63,500 bases of DNA from Adiantum capillus-veneris (GCA_014529385.2 CM043946.1:37019558-37083057), one strand, 5' to 3'. Shown: positions 22,438 through 34,135, counted from the first letter of the stretch. The notes: generated from the letters alone by a model not told the origin. Made by a program: numbers and translations.

Positions 22438-22652
22438 AGCAAGATAACCATGCTTACATCAAAAGAAAAATTATAGTCTATGAGAGGTAGTATGATGGGA
22501 TCCGGTGATAGAAGTATTTCATTGAGCCTTTCAGGGCTAAAGAGAAACACTATACGTTGTTGAAAGTGTATTTTACGGCTAATCCATACGTTAATTCTAA
22601 TAGATCGTACAAAGTGAAAGAGATAGAAATGATCATCATGTGGGTTATTCAT
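22434..22652 (-). CDS. Twin small ORF B' (72 aa), 5' LTR copy
   Basis: It is the near-identical partner of 18019-18237 (WISRKIHFQQRIVFLFSPER, ILLSPDPIILPLIDYN). It is open in both LTRs and homologous to 14878-15096. Function unknown. Confidence 0.58.
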   Translation of the reverse strand: MNNPHDDHFYLFHFVRSIRINVWISRKIHFQQRIVFLFSPERLNEILLSPDPIILPLIDYNFSFDVSMVILL

Positions 22653-23230
22653 CTAGGATAGTATGTGAGAAATGTAGATATGAGAAAAATGTATATCTGA
22701 GAGAAGTGAAGAGATGAGAAGTTTCCCTCCCAAGCCTTATTCTTGCCCGTAGGCAATAAGGATACTACGGGGAGAGATGTACCTGTAGCAAGAAGAACCT
22801 AAAATTTGTAGAGAGGATGAATTACTAAGAGTGAGAGAGATAGGTTTGGTTAAGGAGATAGATGAGATTACATACATATATATATATATTTTTTGGATTA
22901 GAGATGAAAATGAAAACAACAAGAAATCAAGAAAACATCAATGTAGAACACATCTTACTTGACAAACCCTTCGGCACCATTATTGATGGAGAGAGAAGAA
23001 GAGTGGATAATTCCACTTTGATTGATACATCAAGTGCAAGACCTTCTTTGATTAGAGTTGATCTTTCAAGGTTAGCTTGTTGCAAGATTGGCTAGTCTTC
23101 TTGTAGGAGAAAGTGTAGGCTTAGGCTTATGTTAATGGCTAAGTACAATTAGGCATTACTACTCACTCTCTCAAGAATTCCTCTCATCAATGGCTTGAAT
23201 GCTTGAGTTATTTTCAAGGAAGAAAAGGTC

Positions 23231-23243
23231 CCCTTTTATAGGT
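23231..23243 (-). promoter_or_regulatory. LTR TATA box of the nested element
   Basis: The minus strand reads CCTATAAAAGGGG. It is about 580 bp upstream of ORF B'. Confidence 0.6.
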
Positions 23244-24074
23244 GAAGGGAACCCCCAAGGGTTTACACAAGAAGAGAGGAGCCAGTGTGAACAGGAATTG
23301 GAAAAGTTGGAAATGAGCTGTCCCTGCATAATGTGGGCAGACTGGGGTCCAGTATTTTGATCATATCTCCTTAACCGTGGCTCCAAATAACAAAGTAAAA
23401 ATATGGGCTAAAAATTCAGCTCATTAGCTACAATTTTCATTTTAAAATTGTTTTCCAATTCGGATTGGAACCTTGTGTAAAAAATCATCAAAATAGGATC
23501 CATTTCTAGCAGCAAAAGTCTTCTTGTGGTCCCCTTAGCCTAGCTAGACTTTCATTTGATTCCAAAGGACATGTACACCTCATGCCATATGAAAGCATGA
23601 CATTTCTCCTTGACAAAGTTTTGTAATCATGCTTGCAATAATGCATTAAAATAAGTATATCTTTGAAATCATGCCAACTAGTGTCCCACTAGGATTTTAT
23701 TCCCTCCTAGTAGCTATTTAAAAAGAAATATAAGAAAAATATGAAAAATTCATAGAATATATATATATTGGAGTTTACCCTAGATATAGGATCTAGCTAG
23801 GGTGTGAGATGATACTGAGATAGTAGAAATAAAGAATCAATGCTTTTTGCCCCAAGTTAAAGAGGTGGAGCTATTGATGCTTTTCCCATAGTATTTTCTG
23901 ATGGTAAAGTAAGAATAGGTTACCCTTGAGAAAAATAATAGGATGAGATAGAAGGCTTATTATTATACTTAAATATGCATATGTACATTATAGGAAAGAT
24001 AATTATGTATCTACAAAATTACAAGATAGATCTTGTAGCATGTGTTCCCACTATGTACGTGTCACAGCACGACA

Positions 24075-24375
24075 ACGTGATTGAAGCTAGCATACTTAGG
24101 CCTGATAACGCACACCTAGGAATATATATTTATATAAATATATATATTTTTAAAAATCCTTTTTATTTAAATCCTTTATTTGATAGAAAATATTTACATG
24201 TAAAGAGGACCGTAATATTATAAATTTATTTATTTTTATCGTATCCCAATGACTCGCTCAATTATTTAATAAAAAAATGTGATAAAAACCTTAAAGGCAC
24301 ACATGCTATTTACAATGAAAAAGTGAGCCCAGTCATTGTGTTAAGGTGTTTTTTTGGGGTGAAGTGGCTTCTTAA
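24075..24375 (-). repeat. Tat-like 5' LTR, second segment
   Basis: It continues the LTR interrupted at 17608 and matches 7824-8130 of the left LTR. It is cut at 24375 by the second TTAA element. Confidence 0.85.
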
Positions 24376-25696
24376 CACTAGGTTGGTAACCTAGCAGGAC
24401 ATAAAAGTGTCCTTTCAAGGTTTTGAAAAAAACCTCCAAAACCATAGTAGATCCACTCATTTTGTAAACTCCTTTCATGAGGTTATAGTTCAAGGCCTAC
24501 TACACATGGAAAAAATAAGAAACTTGTAAAATTTCTCATCTTTTGGTCACACCAAGCCTCCAAAGTTGATGGACCAATACATTTTCATCAAAACAGTCAT
24601 TTCTTACATTTTTTTGCATAAAAATAACATTAGGGATTTTTGTAGGAGTTGAGATAAATTCCCTAGTTAACTTCAATGGGTTGGTGATCAGAACATATGA
24701 TTGCTTCTCACTCACTTTTTTTTGTTTTGCCAAAAGAAATAGGTACAAAAAAGTTGAATTTTTACCATTCTGCAAACCTATCATCAAAGTTTCTATAGCC
24801 ACGCTCAATACAAATAATATATGCATGTTTTCTTAGTTCCCTATTGTCCTTTAGGTTCATAAGGAGCCATGGAGCATGTCAAAAGAATAATACATCTCTT
24901 ACCAAGGGGAATCTTGGGGACAAAGATGAAGTGCTAAATACAGCAAACATGAAAAAACCGGGTTCAACATTATGAGTTGTAGAATCCCATAGAAACTATT
25001 CAATATCTAGCCAAATTTGATCCTTATGACTAGATATGGTTACTACCTACAAAATGCATGTAGTTGTCACAAGAAACTAACAATATTGAAAAAGCTATAC
25101 TTGATATACTAGAATGTTTCGTTTTCTTCTATAATTGAAAAAATCAACCATCGTTGTCTACTATGAAAAATAGGGTATTAGGTGCCCCAAAACTCAAGGA
25201 ATATTAGCTTTATGTTACAATATGCGACATAGAGAATCAAAATTGCATTTGGATATCATGAAAGCCACCAAAAAAATCATAGAAGAGCTAAAATTGGCTA
25301 AAAAACAGGATTTGATAATTTTTGTAATTTGGTCATAACCTACAACTTTAACGTTTATTTCTCCCTAGAAGCATCAGGACATGTTGAGGACTACTAAAGA
25401 TAGTTCTCTAGCATTATAGACCTCACAAACATGAATTCTAGAGTGGTATAGTTGCAAAAAGTTGAAAAAAGCCAAAAACAGGACCCGTTTTTTCACACAG
25501 TTTAGGTTGTGAAATGTTGTGCAAGGACAAGGTTAAAGATGGAATTGATATTCCAGAAAAATGTCAAGTTTTTTTCAGCTCATGAGACAACTTTCTAGAT
25601 AGATAGCACCTCCAAATCCATTTTGAAACTCTTGACATAATTCAAGGAAAATGGTCACTTCACAGGACATAAAAGTGTCCCATTACCAACCTAGTG
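24376..25696. mobile_element. TTAA-flanked DNA transposon, non-autonomous, copy 2 (inserted in LTR)
   Basis: It is 1321 bp with perfect 14-bp terminal inverted repeats CACTAGGTTGGTAA. It is flanked by TTAA at 24372-24375 and 25697-25700. The uninterrupted LTR at 8130 has a single TTAA at this site (CTTCTTAAAATATTTTATG), which proves the empty-site sequence and the 4-bp duplication. It has one right subterminal AGGACATAAAAGTGTCC instead of the two in copy 1. Confidence 0.9.
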
Positions 25697-25732
25697 TTAA
25701 AAGATTTATGAGAGCCAAAAAAACGGCTATTA
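25697..25732 (-). repeat. Tat-like 5' LTR, terminal segment
   Basis: It reads TTAAAAGATTTATGAGAGCC... and aligns with 8127-8159. It ends at CGGCTATTA, where the left LTR has CGGCTATCA. Confidence 0.75.
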
Positions 25733-27248
25733 GTAGTATACTATCATGTTTTCTATACATGTCCATGGCGTTGGTCCCATAATTCAACTCCATGTCGAAA
25801 TTGACATTGATGACAAGATCATGAATGATCCTTCCTTGGGCTACTATGAAAGCAACTCTACAAGGATTTCCGTCCCAAGGCAAGCAATTCAAGAGGAGGA
25901 AGGAATTGTTATGAGTGATAAAAAGTCTTTTTCTATACACAAAATCTTTTATTGAATATTCTTGTATGCTTGCGGGTGACAAAATCCTCTCATCTATCAA
26001 AGTTTCTCTGCTTCTTACCTTTTTAGATGAGGCATGTAGGCACCTGTTTTTCCCCTTGCAAAGCTTAAATTTCTCAAAATAAAGCCTCCTCCAATATAGA
26101 TTGTGAGTCTCTTGAGAGGTACCATTGGCAAGCATGAATAACAAGAGAAGAGGAACCGGAAGACTTATAGGTTATGATGAGACAATGTATGTGCTAGGAT
26201 TAGATTGGCAAGTGTATAGATTCAAGAAGAAAGAATCATAGAGAAGATCACTTGAGGAAAGAGACTGAGAAGTATAGAGCTTCCAATCGAGAAATAACAT
26301 AGAAATTTGCAATGATGGTGGAAGGATGGGATAACATTATAAAGGAATAAGTCTATTGCCTTTGAAATAAGGTGAAGAAGTTTGAGAGGCATATATCCCT
26401 ATCTCACAGCTAGAGGCTCCGTGCGTTCTCGGCTACTCTACAAACTTCTCGAAGAGTGTCTTAAGCTTTTAAGGTTGACGTTCCTACTAGCTGGTCGGAT
26501 ATGTGGTGACAAGGCTGCCAAGAAAATGGTCGTAATGCCTCGAGTGGTGGTAAGAGGGGTCAACCAACTTATAGGCACATTCAAGAAACTTTGTTAAGTT
26601 GCAAAGGGTTGTTGTTGAGCTAGCACATGAGGAGCTTTACTCATTGTGGGCCAATCATGAGTGTTAACTAGTTCAAATGGAACTTTGGCTAACATGATTT
26701 AATTTTTGAAAAGCATAAGGCTCTCCCCGATCGCAAACCCTTGTCATGGATTTTGACCATTGTTGGGAAACAAAGAGCGATGCTCCTTTCTTTAGAACTT
26801 GGAAATCAATCTAAGTTTGTTGGTGGTCTTAGAGTTATTGGCTCGAAAACTTGGCTTACTTATAATTAGAAAGTATGTGAAAAGTTGGAGGGGCTAGTTG
26901 GAAGAGCGCCCCAAAGTTCTGAATGATTGGGTGGAGGCTTGCAACTCCCTTTAAATTAAACCCTACATGTGAAAAATACCTTTCTTGATGGAAAAAAATT
27001 AAATGCCTAATATTAAGGCCTTCATCCACTCCAATCATGTATAGCCGGAGCCGTGTGAATCGCTATATTATTTGGGTAATCGGGAATCGATTCCAAGGGT
27101 CAAGGCCATCCTGCTTTATGACATAATAGTAAGCCATCCTGCGCATCCTGCTTTCTTGCTTTATGACATAATAGTAAGCCATGCGCAATATTCTTATTCC
27201 CACACGCGGCAGCATCGAGCCTTGTAGGTACTAGCTTGTAGGTACTTG
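25733..27248. other. No recognised gene; unidentified minus-strand ORF 25746-26144
   Basis: A minus-strand frame starting near 26135 runs about 130 codons (YRKRLFITHNNSFLLLNCLP, NVNFDMELNYGTNAMDMYRK) and reads on into the LTR. I do not recognise it, and it has no second copy here to test selection. The rest is AT-rich without support for a gene. A 40-bp segment (TTTATGACATAATAGTAAGC) is duplicated at about 27115-27185, and CTTGTAGGTACT is doubled near 27221-27246, just before the duplicated gene block begins. Confidence 0.35.
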
Positions 27249-27355
27249 CTGTGACCGGAGCCGGCATCGATTCGCTTACATATTCCTACTCTAATGCGTC
27301 GAGTACAACCTGCACTAGCTGCTGCTGCTGCTGCTGAGGGCCGCAGCGCCAGCTC

Positions 27356-27368
27356 GCTATAAATAGGA
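27356..27368 (+). promoter_or_regulatory. TATA box of the small gene
   Basis: CTATAAATAGGAGG lies about 90 bp before the ATG, a normal plant spacing with a short 5' UTR. It is conserved exactly in the pseudogene copy at 58371-58384. A CTG repeat (six units here, four in the copy) lies about 35 bp upstream. Confidence 0.75.
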
Positions 27369-27450
27369 GGCCCAGCCAGCTCCTTTTGATCATCATCATC
27401 ACTTGCCTCTCCTTCTCCTTTGTTTTTGCGTTAAGCCATATATCATCAAG

Positions 27451-27867
27451 ATGGCGCAGCGGCTGAAGTACACCGAGGATCAGCTGGTGGAGCTGGAGGA
27501 GCTGTCACTCGAGAGGAGTGCCGCATCCCTTCAAGAGTACGACATACACGGCAAAGTCCTCTACAACTCCACCACCAAGACGGAGACCTTCGACATCCTG
27601 GTGCCGGAGGTGGGTCGCCAGTTCGTGGGCACCGTCACCAACGTGTCGACATCCGGGCAAGCGCCTAAGACTGACATCCACGGCAACATCCTGGTGCAAG
27701 GCAGCATTGAGCCGGGGGCCCAGGCATTCAAGTGCCGCGGCACCTCCACTGGCCTCTCCATCACCTTCTACACTCCCGCATACGTGCCCAACAAGTGGCT
27801 TATCGCCAGCCCTGTGCCCGGCTTCAGCGACGGGGTGCGCTACCAGGGCATTCGCACCTGGGCCTAA
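27451..27867 (+). CDS. Small GC-rich gene of unknown function, 138 aa
   Basis: I chose the ATG at 27451 (AAGATGGCG, good plant context) over an in-frame ATG at 27403, because the TATA spacing and the conserved start region of the second copy support it. The product begins MAQRLKYTEDQLVELEELSL and has an acidic Leu/Glu-rich N terminus of about 30 residues. A Ser/Thr/Gly/Val-rich, probably beta-rich body follows (VGTVTNVSTSGQAP, GNILVQGSIEPG, GTSTGLSITFYTP, NKWLIASPVPGFSDG). There is one Cys, no signal peptide and no membrane segment. I do not recognise the family. Coding GC and G/C-ending codons are far above the surrounding DNA. It has its own TATA box and poly(A) signal. Two broken relatives occur at 58459 and 32820. 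Confidence 0.72.
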   Translation: MAQRLKYTEDQLVELEELSLERSAASLQEYDIHGKVLYNSTTKTETFDILVPEVGRQFVGTVTNVSTSGQAPKTDIHGNILVQGSIEPGAQAFKCRGTSTGLSITFYTPAYVPNKWLIASPVPGFSDGVRYQGIRTWA

Positions 27868-28016
27868 TTATAATTAGATGTATCCATCAAAGTACAATTC
27901 TGCTACTGCCACTAGTTGTTATGCAGAGCAACAGCTTTGCGCCCTTATAACTACTGTGGAGCAGCTTGACGTTGTGCTACTCTAGGCGCACCCGCCGCCT
28001 ACCTGCGGTCGTTTCT

Positions 28017-28026
28017 AAATAAAATA
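28017..28026 (+). terminator. Poly(A) signal of the small gene
   Basis: TCTAAATAAAATAAGG, about 150 bp after the stop, contains AATAAA. It is retained in the copy at about 59005 and, degraded, near 33036. A short CT tract follows at 28054-28069. Confidence 0.6.
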
Positions 28027-28069
28027 AGGTTCTTGGCGTGAAAGAAAACCAAAGCTCTCTCTCTCTCTC

Positions 28070-30010
28070 ATTGGTCAAAATGCATATTCAAGAGCCATTA
28101 TCAATGGTAGATTGTCAGACAAAATCTGTATTGCAAGATCTATAAGGCAAGGATTCCCTATCAGCCCTCTCTTTTTTGCAGTGGCCACTCACCCTCTGTA
28201 TGCATATCTGGACTGTTTAGCTCATAGAGGACAGCTGCAAACTCTCCAGCTTGGCTCTAAACAAGTGCGAGGAAAAGGGTTTGCTGATGACACGTTCTTG
28301 TTTCTAAAGGCCCATAATGTAAATATTATGAGATGTATGAAAATTCTGCATTTGTATGTTGTAGCAGCAGGCCTACATTTGAACCTGCACAAATCCTCTC
28401 TCATAGATGTATCAGCTAGGGACTTTGCTGCCCTTGTGTGGTCTGGGAAAAAGGTGCATAAAGGCCAGATGTTCAGGCATATGGGCTACCCAATGGGAGT
28501 GGAGGTCCCACATAACCAACTGTTGCAGTGGGTTGTGGACAGAGTCCAAACCAAAATAGCTGACTGGCATTGTGATGAATGACCAATCCATGTTAGACTT
28601 AGAATTGTGTAGTCTATCTTCATCCCATACATGTTATACTATCTTCCTCTTCTGGCTTGGACTGACACAATGCTTCAGAAATGCGTTTCTTTGATGGCTA
28701 AATTCCTCTGGAGCATTTCCTCAGCTTCTGCTGCACTAGTGTCTTGGCAACAAATCAATTCACCCTACCAGCTAGGTGGCCTACATATTTTGAATCTGAA
28801 GATTCCTGCTGATGCTAGAAGAGACTGTCTTATTAAACATATGTTGGCATATGATACTGATTGGGCTTTATGTCTGTGGAAACTCATTGATCTGGTTGTT
28901 GTTTATTTACATGGCACCTAGCAGATGAGTGCCTGGGACGAATTGTTTATTGTTTCCCCATTGAAAACAAGTTTTGAAGTCTCTTCAATGCTTGTCAAAT
29001 CCTGGAAAAAAGTTTGCTCTACTCTTATTTGGAAAGGGAGAATGAGATATACTGGCAACTCCCTAGGATCTGAAAATGTATTCTGGAGCTTTGTCTTTAA
29101 AATCCCCCCTGCTAAACTGCTTGGAAAATCTGCTTTGTCAATGTTTAGGAAGGGAATTGTTCAAATTAGGAAATTGTTGGACTCTAATCTGCAGTTGAAA
29201 ATTTTTGCAGTGGCAAGGAGACACTATGGACTGGGATACAGATATTGGAGAGACTGGCATCAGCTTGGAGCTCATGTACAGAGTTTGCCAGTGTTCAACT
29301 CGGTGAATGAAGATGACAGATTCATAGATTGGACTCTGCCAAGACATTCAGCTAACTGGTGGAAATCCCCTACAAATTCATTTTACTCTGTGCTCTTACC
29401 TGAAAATAACATGTATCTGAGATGCAATAAACAATGGGGTCTGAATACGAATGTAGTATGGTGGAATAATGTATTCAACAATATATGGATTGTCCCTAAT
29501 CAATTTAAGTTCAACTTCTTTATGTGGAGAGTCTGTACTGGCACTCTTGCCACTGCTGCGAACTTGAACAAAAAGGCTTCACAATTGGAACCTGTGCAAG
29601 ATGTAACAAACTGGAAACAGTGAGGCCTGTTTTCTGGCATTGTAAAGTTGTAGCAGAATGGTGGAAATGGGCTCAATACATGTGGTACACAGCTTGGGGG
29701 GTTCAGATCACTAAATATGGACTGACATTTGATAAAGGGATCACATAGCATGACACTGCTATGCACTTTGCCCTGCAATCATTTAGAGTTTGGTTTCACT
29801 GGTTTATCTCGTCTATGAGAAATCTGGAGGTTTTTGAGAAACATCGACTGTTCAATCATATTGTTCCACTGAAGGTTATGAGAGACAGAATGATAGAGGA
29901 TGCAATGGTTCTAAAGGAGGCAGACGTCAAAGAAAGGGTGTTGCATATTCTCAACATTCTCATAGCCTTAGGAGAAACCATAGCATATTGTATCATGATA
30001 TTGTAATATA
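28070..30010 (+). pseudogene. LINE (non-LTR) reverse transcriptase ORF2, 5'-truncated and broken
   Basis: Frames in order: 28112-28582 with the RT motifs RSIRQGFPISPLFFAVATHP and GFADDTFLFLK (catalytic Asp pair), followed by the thumb region with a stop near 28580. 28631-28921 (MAKFLWSISSASAALVSWQQ, INSPYQLGGLHILNLK) follows, then 28925-29623. A frameshift leads to 29524-29748, which carries the zf-RVT zinc-binding C terminus (CARCNKLETVRPVFWHC). The end (29761-30006) has RVWFHWFISSMRNLE. The endonuclease and the first half of RT are missing, as is usual for 5'-truncated LINE insertions. It sits right behind the CT tract of the small gene. Confidence 0.88.
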
Positions 30011-30025
30011 AATACAAAGGTTCCC

Positions 30026-30028
<3 letters not shown>

Positions 30029-30069
<41 letters not shown>
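30029..30069. repeat. (AG)n microsatellite and gene-block flank
   Basis: An AG run, followed to about 30150 by AAGAGAGAGCTCCAAGTGAAG and similar sequence, matches 59517-59665. It is therefore the far end of the duplicated gene block that the LINE interrupts. Confidence 0.75.
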
Positions 30070-30071
<2 letters not shown>

Positions 30072-30150
30072 AAGAGAGAGCTCCAAGTGAAGAAAGGAAA
30101 AGGGAGAACTGACGTGAAAGAAAAAGAGAGAAGTGACCTGTATTTCGAGC

Positions 30151-32320
30151 TTGAATGCATAGGATAGGTATGCCAAAAAGAATCCAAAATACGAAGTACT
30201 GGTATGTACCTGAATATCATGTCGTTGATTAATCTCGAGACTTTGCACCATGTCTCCTTGAAGCTTCCTCAAAACCTCAATGAACTTGCGCCATGATTGA
30301 AATTAGGAGTTACTTGATGTTTTAAGTAAAAATATTTTCAAATTATATAGATAGTAGATACAAAGGGATGCATTAGGTGCATGGGATGCTCCTCACCCAA
30401 TTTCCATAAACCATAGGGAATGTGCCCTTTCCCTCCATACTTTGTTTTCTCCTCTAGTGTTGGAGGGGTACTTTATGATTCTCCTGTAGTGTTGGAGGGA
30501 CCTGTGTGTTTTAGATACTGTAATTGTGCAAAGTGAAAAATTCATTACCTTTAGTATGTCGGTTGTTGTTGCTGGCTTCACTCACTCTTCAGCAAAATTT
30601 CTCTTTGCTAAACTCACCTGGCCGGCCTTACTCTGATCTCTATATGTACTTTCAATACAATATATGAGTAGGCACTAGGAAATGCCAATTATAGATGGAG
30701 AAGGGCTTGTGGTATTCTTTTTTTAAACATAGTTGACATTTACCCTTGCGATCGGTTGCTTGCAATGCTGAAGATTACAACAGATGATGCTTCTTCTTGT
30801 CAACAATTGTGCGTTAATGTTGTTGCGCATGCAGCCTATACAAGTGGTGATCGTGTCTCTTGACTGCTACACTAGTGTACCCGGTCACTCACAAGCCCAC
30901 AGGACTGCGCCAATATAGCATTTTGTCACACAGAGCTATTGCAGCTTCTTTCGATGTTGTGGCTGCATCTAATATTCTATCACTCACACTAGGTTTGCTG
31001 CACTCTGCTAAATACAAAGTGTCTGTAATAACAAAATCATGAGGTTTGAAGAAGATATCTCTTTTGCTTGGTGTGCTAGTCAGAGATTCTGCATTCAAGG
31101 TTGGCGTTGGGTTCTCTGGATACATTTTCTCTTAAATAGGCAACTTCTCTAACATAGTACCAACTACTACAATTGTTGTCGAGTTTTGTGTTGGTAATGT
31201 GTCCCACGTATGGAAATCCCCAATAAGTGCACTTTCAAACCCTTCAAATGGTAAGAATTCTGATGTTGCAGAAGCAAGAGCTTCCAATGCTATGAGTTTC
31301 ACTGCCTTAGCTCCGACACGGTCATGCAATGAGGCTTTTTCTTTAGAGGATTTTGACATGGTTTCTAAAGACCAGCTTAACCATCTCAGTAGCAAGGTTC
31401 TGCTCAACGAGCACTTCAGTAGCTCCTTTGAAAGTTACCACTGCATGAGCTGTGTTGCCAAAGAGTTTGCTATAATGAAAATTGTCTTGAAGGAGGAGAC
31501 TCAGATGGAGGAGACTCAGACAAGAAACTAGTAGATGGAGGTTGCCTTAAGTGGCCACTTAGCAAAAAATTAGAATTATCTAAATTATTCGATTTAGAAC
31601 AAATTTATTTATTGAGGCGTTTTAAGAGGGTAACCAATGACCTATGAATATGCTTGTGTGAAGGTCTTCATCCTGCAACTAGCTCTATCAGTCAATGTGC
31701 AGTTTCGACCCAGTCTGAATGCACATCTTTGACCAACACTGCTTCACCTGAAATCCGTAAGATTTGTTTTGTTGTGGTTTTATATAGTCAACAAGCTTTC
31801 AACTGACAAAGTTAGCTTTGTTGCACAGGAAAAATATTTACAATTCATGTTGAGTCATTTGGATTGATTGGCATAAAGCTACACAAAACGGAGTCAATGT
31901 AAGTAGAGATGCTCTCCTGATAAGAAGAAGCATTCTCCTGTTCTTCAAAATTGTTGTAGAGCGATTGAGTAAGTTTATGTAGAACGAGAAAGGTGGAGCG
32001 CCTTGAGAGAGACGAGCAACAACAACGGCATCAGAAGGAGAAAGAGATGAATAGTAGCAACAGATGCGAGCTGGTGAGAAGTTGCTGCGTTTATATGTCA
32101 CTATGATTTTGTTGCCTGGTGTGGCAGTGGCGTTTATGACTGTGCTTTTAATTTGGCGTTACCATCTATGCTTTTGCTAGCCAATCGGATGATGCCAAGT
32201 GCAATGGCTACCCTTGCATTCTTTTTTGTGAGACTCTTAGGATATCAAGGTAAAAAATTGATTCTTTCTTCTCTTCTCTTATGTTCACTTCTCTTACTTT
32301 TTCTTCTCTTCTCTTCTTTG
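30151..32320. other. No recognised gene
   Basis: Several short open frames exist on the minus strand (30889-31125, 31132-31407, 31838-32101). The first two could be a broken exon chain, but I find no family signature, splice consensus or duplicate copy to support them. Confidence 0.4.
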
Positions 32321-32323
32321 CAC

Positions 32324-32353
32324 TTCTCTCTCTCTCTCTCTCTCTCTCTCGAG

Positions 32354-32430
<77 letters not shown>

Positions 32431-32432
32431 TG
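32324..32432. repeat. Compound (CT)n-(TA)n-(CA)n microsatellite
   Basis: CT at about 32324-32365, TA at about 32366-32401 and CA at about 32403-32430. Frames across it are artefacts. Confidence 0.95.
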
Positions 32433-32819
32433 AACACACTTACGCACGTGCACGCATGCACGCACACACATATGCATGTATCCATATGCGTTTATCATAG
32501 ACATAGCCACAGACACAATGACAAACAACATGGATAAAGATATGTTAATGAGCAAAGATCAATGGATTTAAAATACAACATATTTAGAAATGCAAAAGCA
32601 GCACAGGAGCTGAACAAAGTGACAAACATCATATCAAAATAGAGTGTCATGTTATACAAATGTCATGGCATAAAATGTAGTTAGTGATTCAAAGCTTGAT
32701 CATGAGAAAGATAAATTGACCATCGTCGTGATCACTGCTGCCTCTATTTCACCCGCTAGCCCTCTTGGACTGTGATCCAATGTTCAATGCATGCTCATAT
32801 GACGGATGAGCGGCCTACA
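32433..32819. other. No recognised gene
   Basis: This AT-rich sequence follows the microsatellite. I see nothing supported. Confidence 0.4.
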
Positions 32820-33069
32820 TCTACATAGTGTGTATGTCTAAGTAAGCCTCAAAGACAGATATCCATGGCAACATCTAGGTGTAAAGAAATAATGATTGGA
32901 GGTCCCATGCATTCAAGTTCCACAACACATCAATCGTCATAAGAGGATCTTGTTGACCTCATGAGCTATATATACCCTTATAATTGTGGAGCAGTTTGTT
33001 GTATTCTAGGCACACCAAGCTATATATGCTGGTTTCTAAATAACACAAGGATATTTAAAAAAACAAAGC

Positions 33070-33116
<47 letters not shown>
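32820..33116 (+). pseudogene. Decayed third copy of the small gene (middle of CDS and 3' UTR)
   Basis: 32840-32925 aligns with 27646-27745 of the intact gene; for example AGACAGATATCCATGGCAAC matches AGACTGACATCCACGGCAAC, followed by TCCCATGCATTCAAGTTCC. The last third of the CDS is deleted. 32970-33070 aligns with the 3' UTR (CCCTTATAA, GTGGAGCAG, TTTCTAAATAA). A CT tract at 33071-33116 occupies the same position as in the other copies. Many substitutions and indels show it is much older than the copy at 58459. Confidence 0.65.

Positions 33117-34135
<1,019 letters not shown>

Larger units (their letters stand above)
17609..24074 (-). mobile_element. Nested LTR retrotransposon with Gag-integrase frame
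   Basis: It is 6466 bp. The LTRs at 17609-19674 and 22024-24074 begin TGTCG and end CGACA, are highly similar, and the element is flanked by ACGT on both sides (17605-17608, 24075-24078). The order on the minus strand is 5' LTR (right), primer site, gag fused to integrase, polypurine tract, 3' LTR. No protease, reverse transcriptase or RNase H is present, so it must depend on enzymes from elsewhere. Both LTRs carry the twin small ORFs. The near-identity of its LTRs shows it is younger than its host element. Confidence 0.88.
22024..24074 (-). repeat. 5' LTR of the nested element
   Basis: It is 2051 bp, TGTCG...CGACA. A minus-strand TATA box (CCTATAAAAGGGG) lies at about 23230-23243. A transcript starting about 30 bp downstream would carry ORF B' and ORF A' before the primer site and gag. 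Confidence 0.88.
5572..25732 (-). mobile_element. Tat-like Ty3 retrotransposon with three nested insertions
   Basis: The order on the minus strand is 5' LTR (right, from 25732 down to 15406, interrupted), primer site, twin small ORFs, gag, protease, RT, RNase H, second RNase H, integrase, polypurine tract, and 3' LTR (8159 down to 5572). The LTRs run TG...CA (the right copy has TA at one end). The second, cellular-type RNase H places it with the Tat lineage. All genes contain stops or frameshifts. The LTRs differ by indels, for example about 94 bp near 5781-5880 that the right LTR lacks. I could not find a convincing target duplication at the outer ends. Confidence 0.85.

Noticed and set aside
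30889-31407. Two minus-strand ORFs as exons of a host gene
   Set aside because: No domain, no convincing splice sites at the joint, and competing frames of equal length. Left as unassigned.
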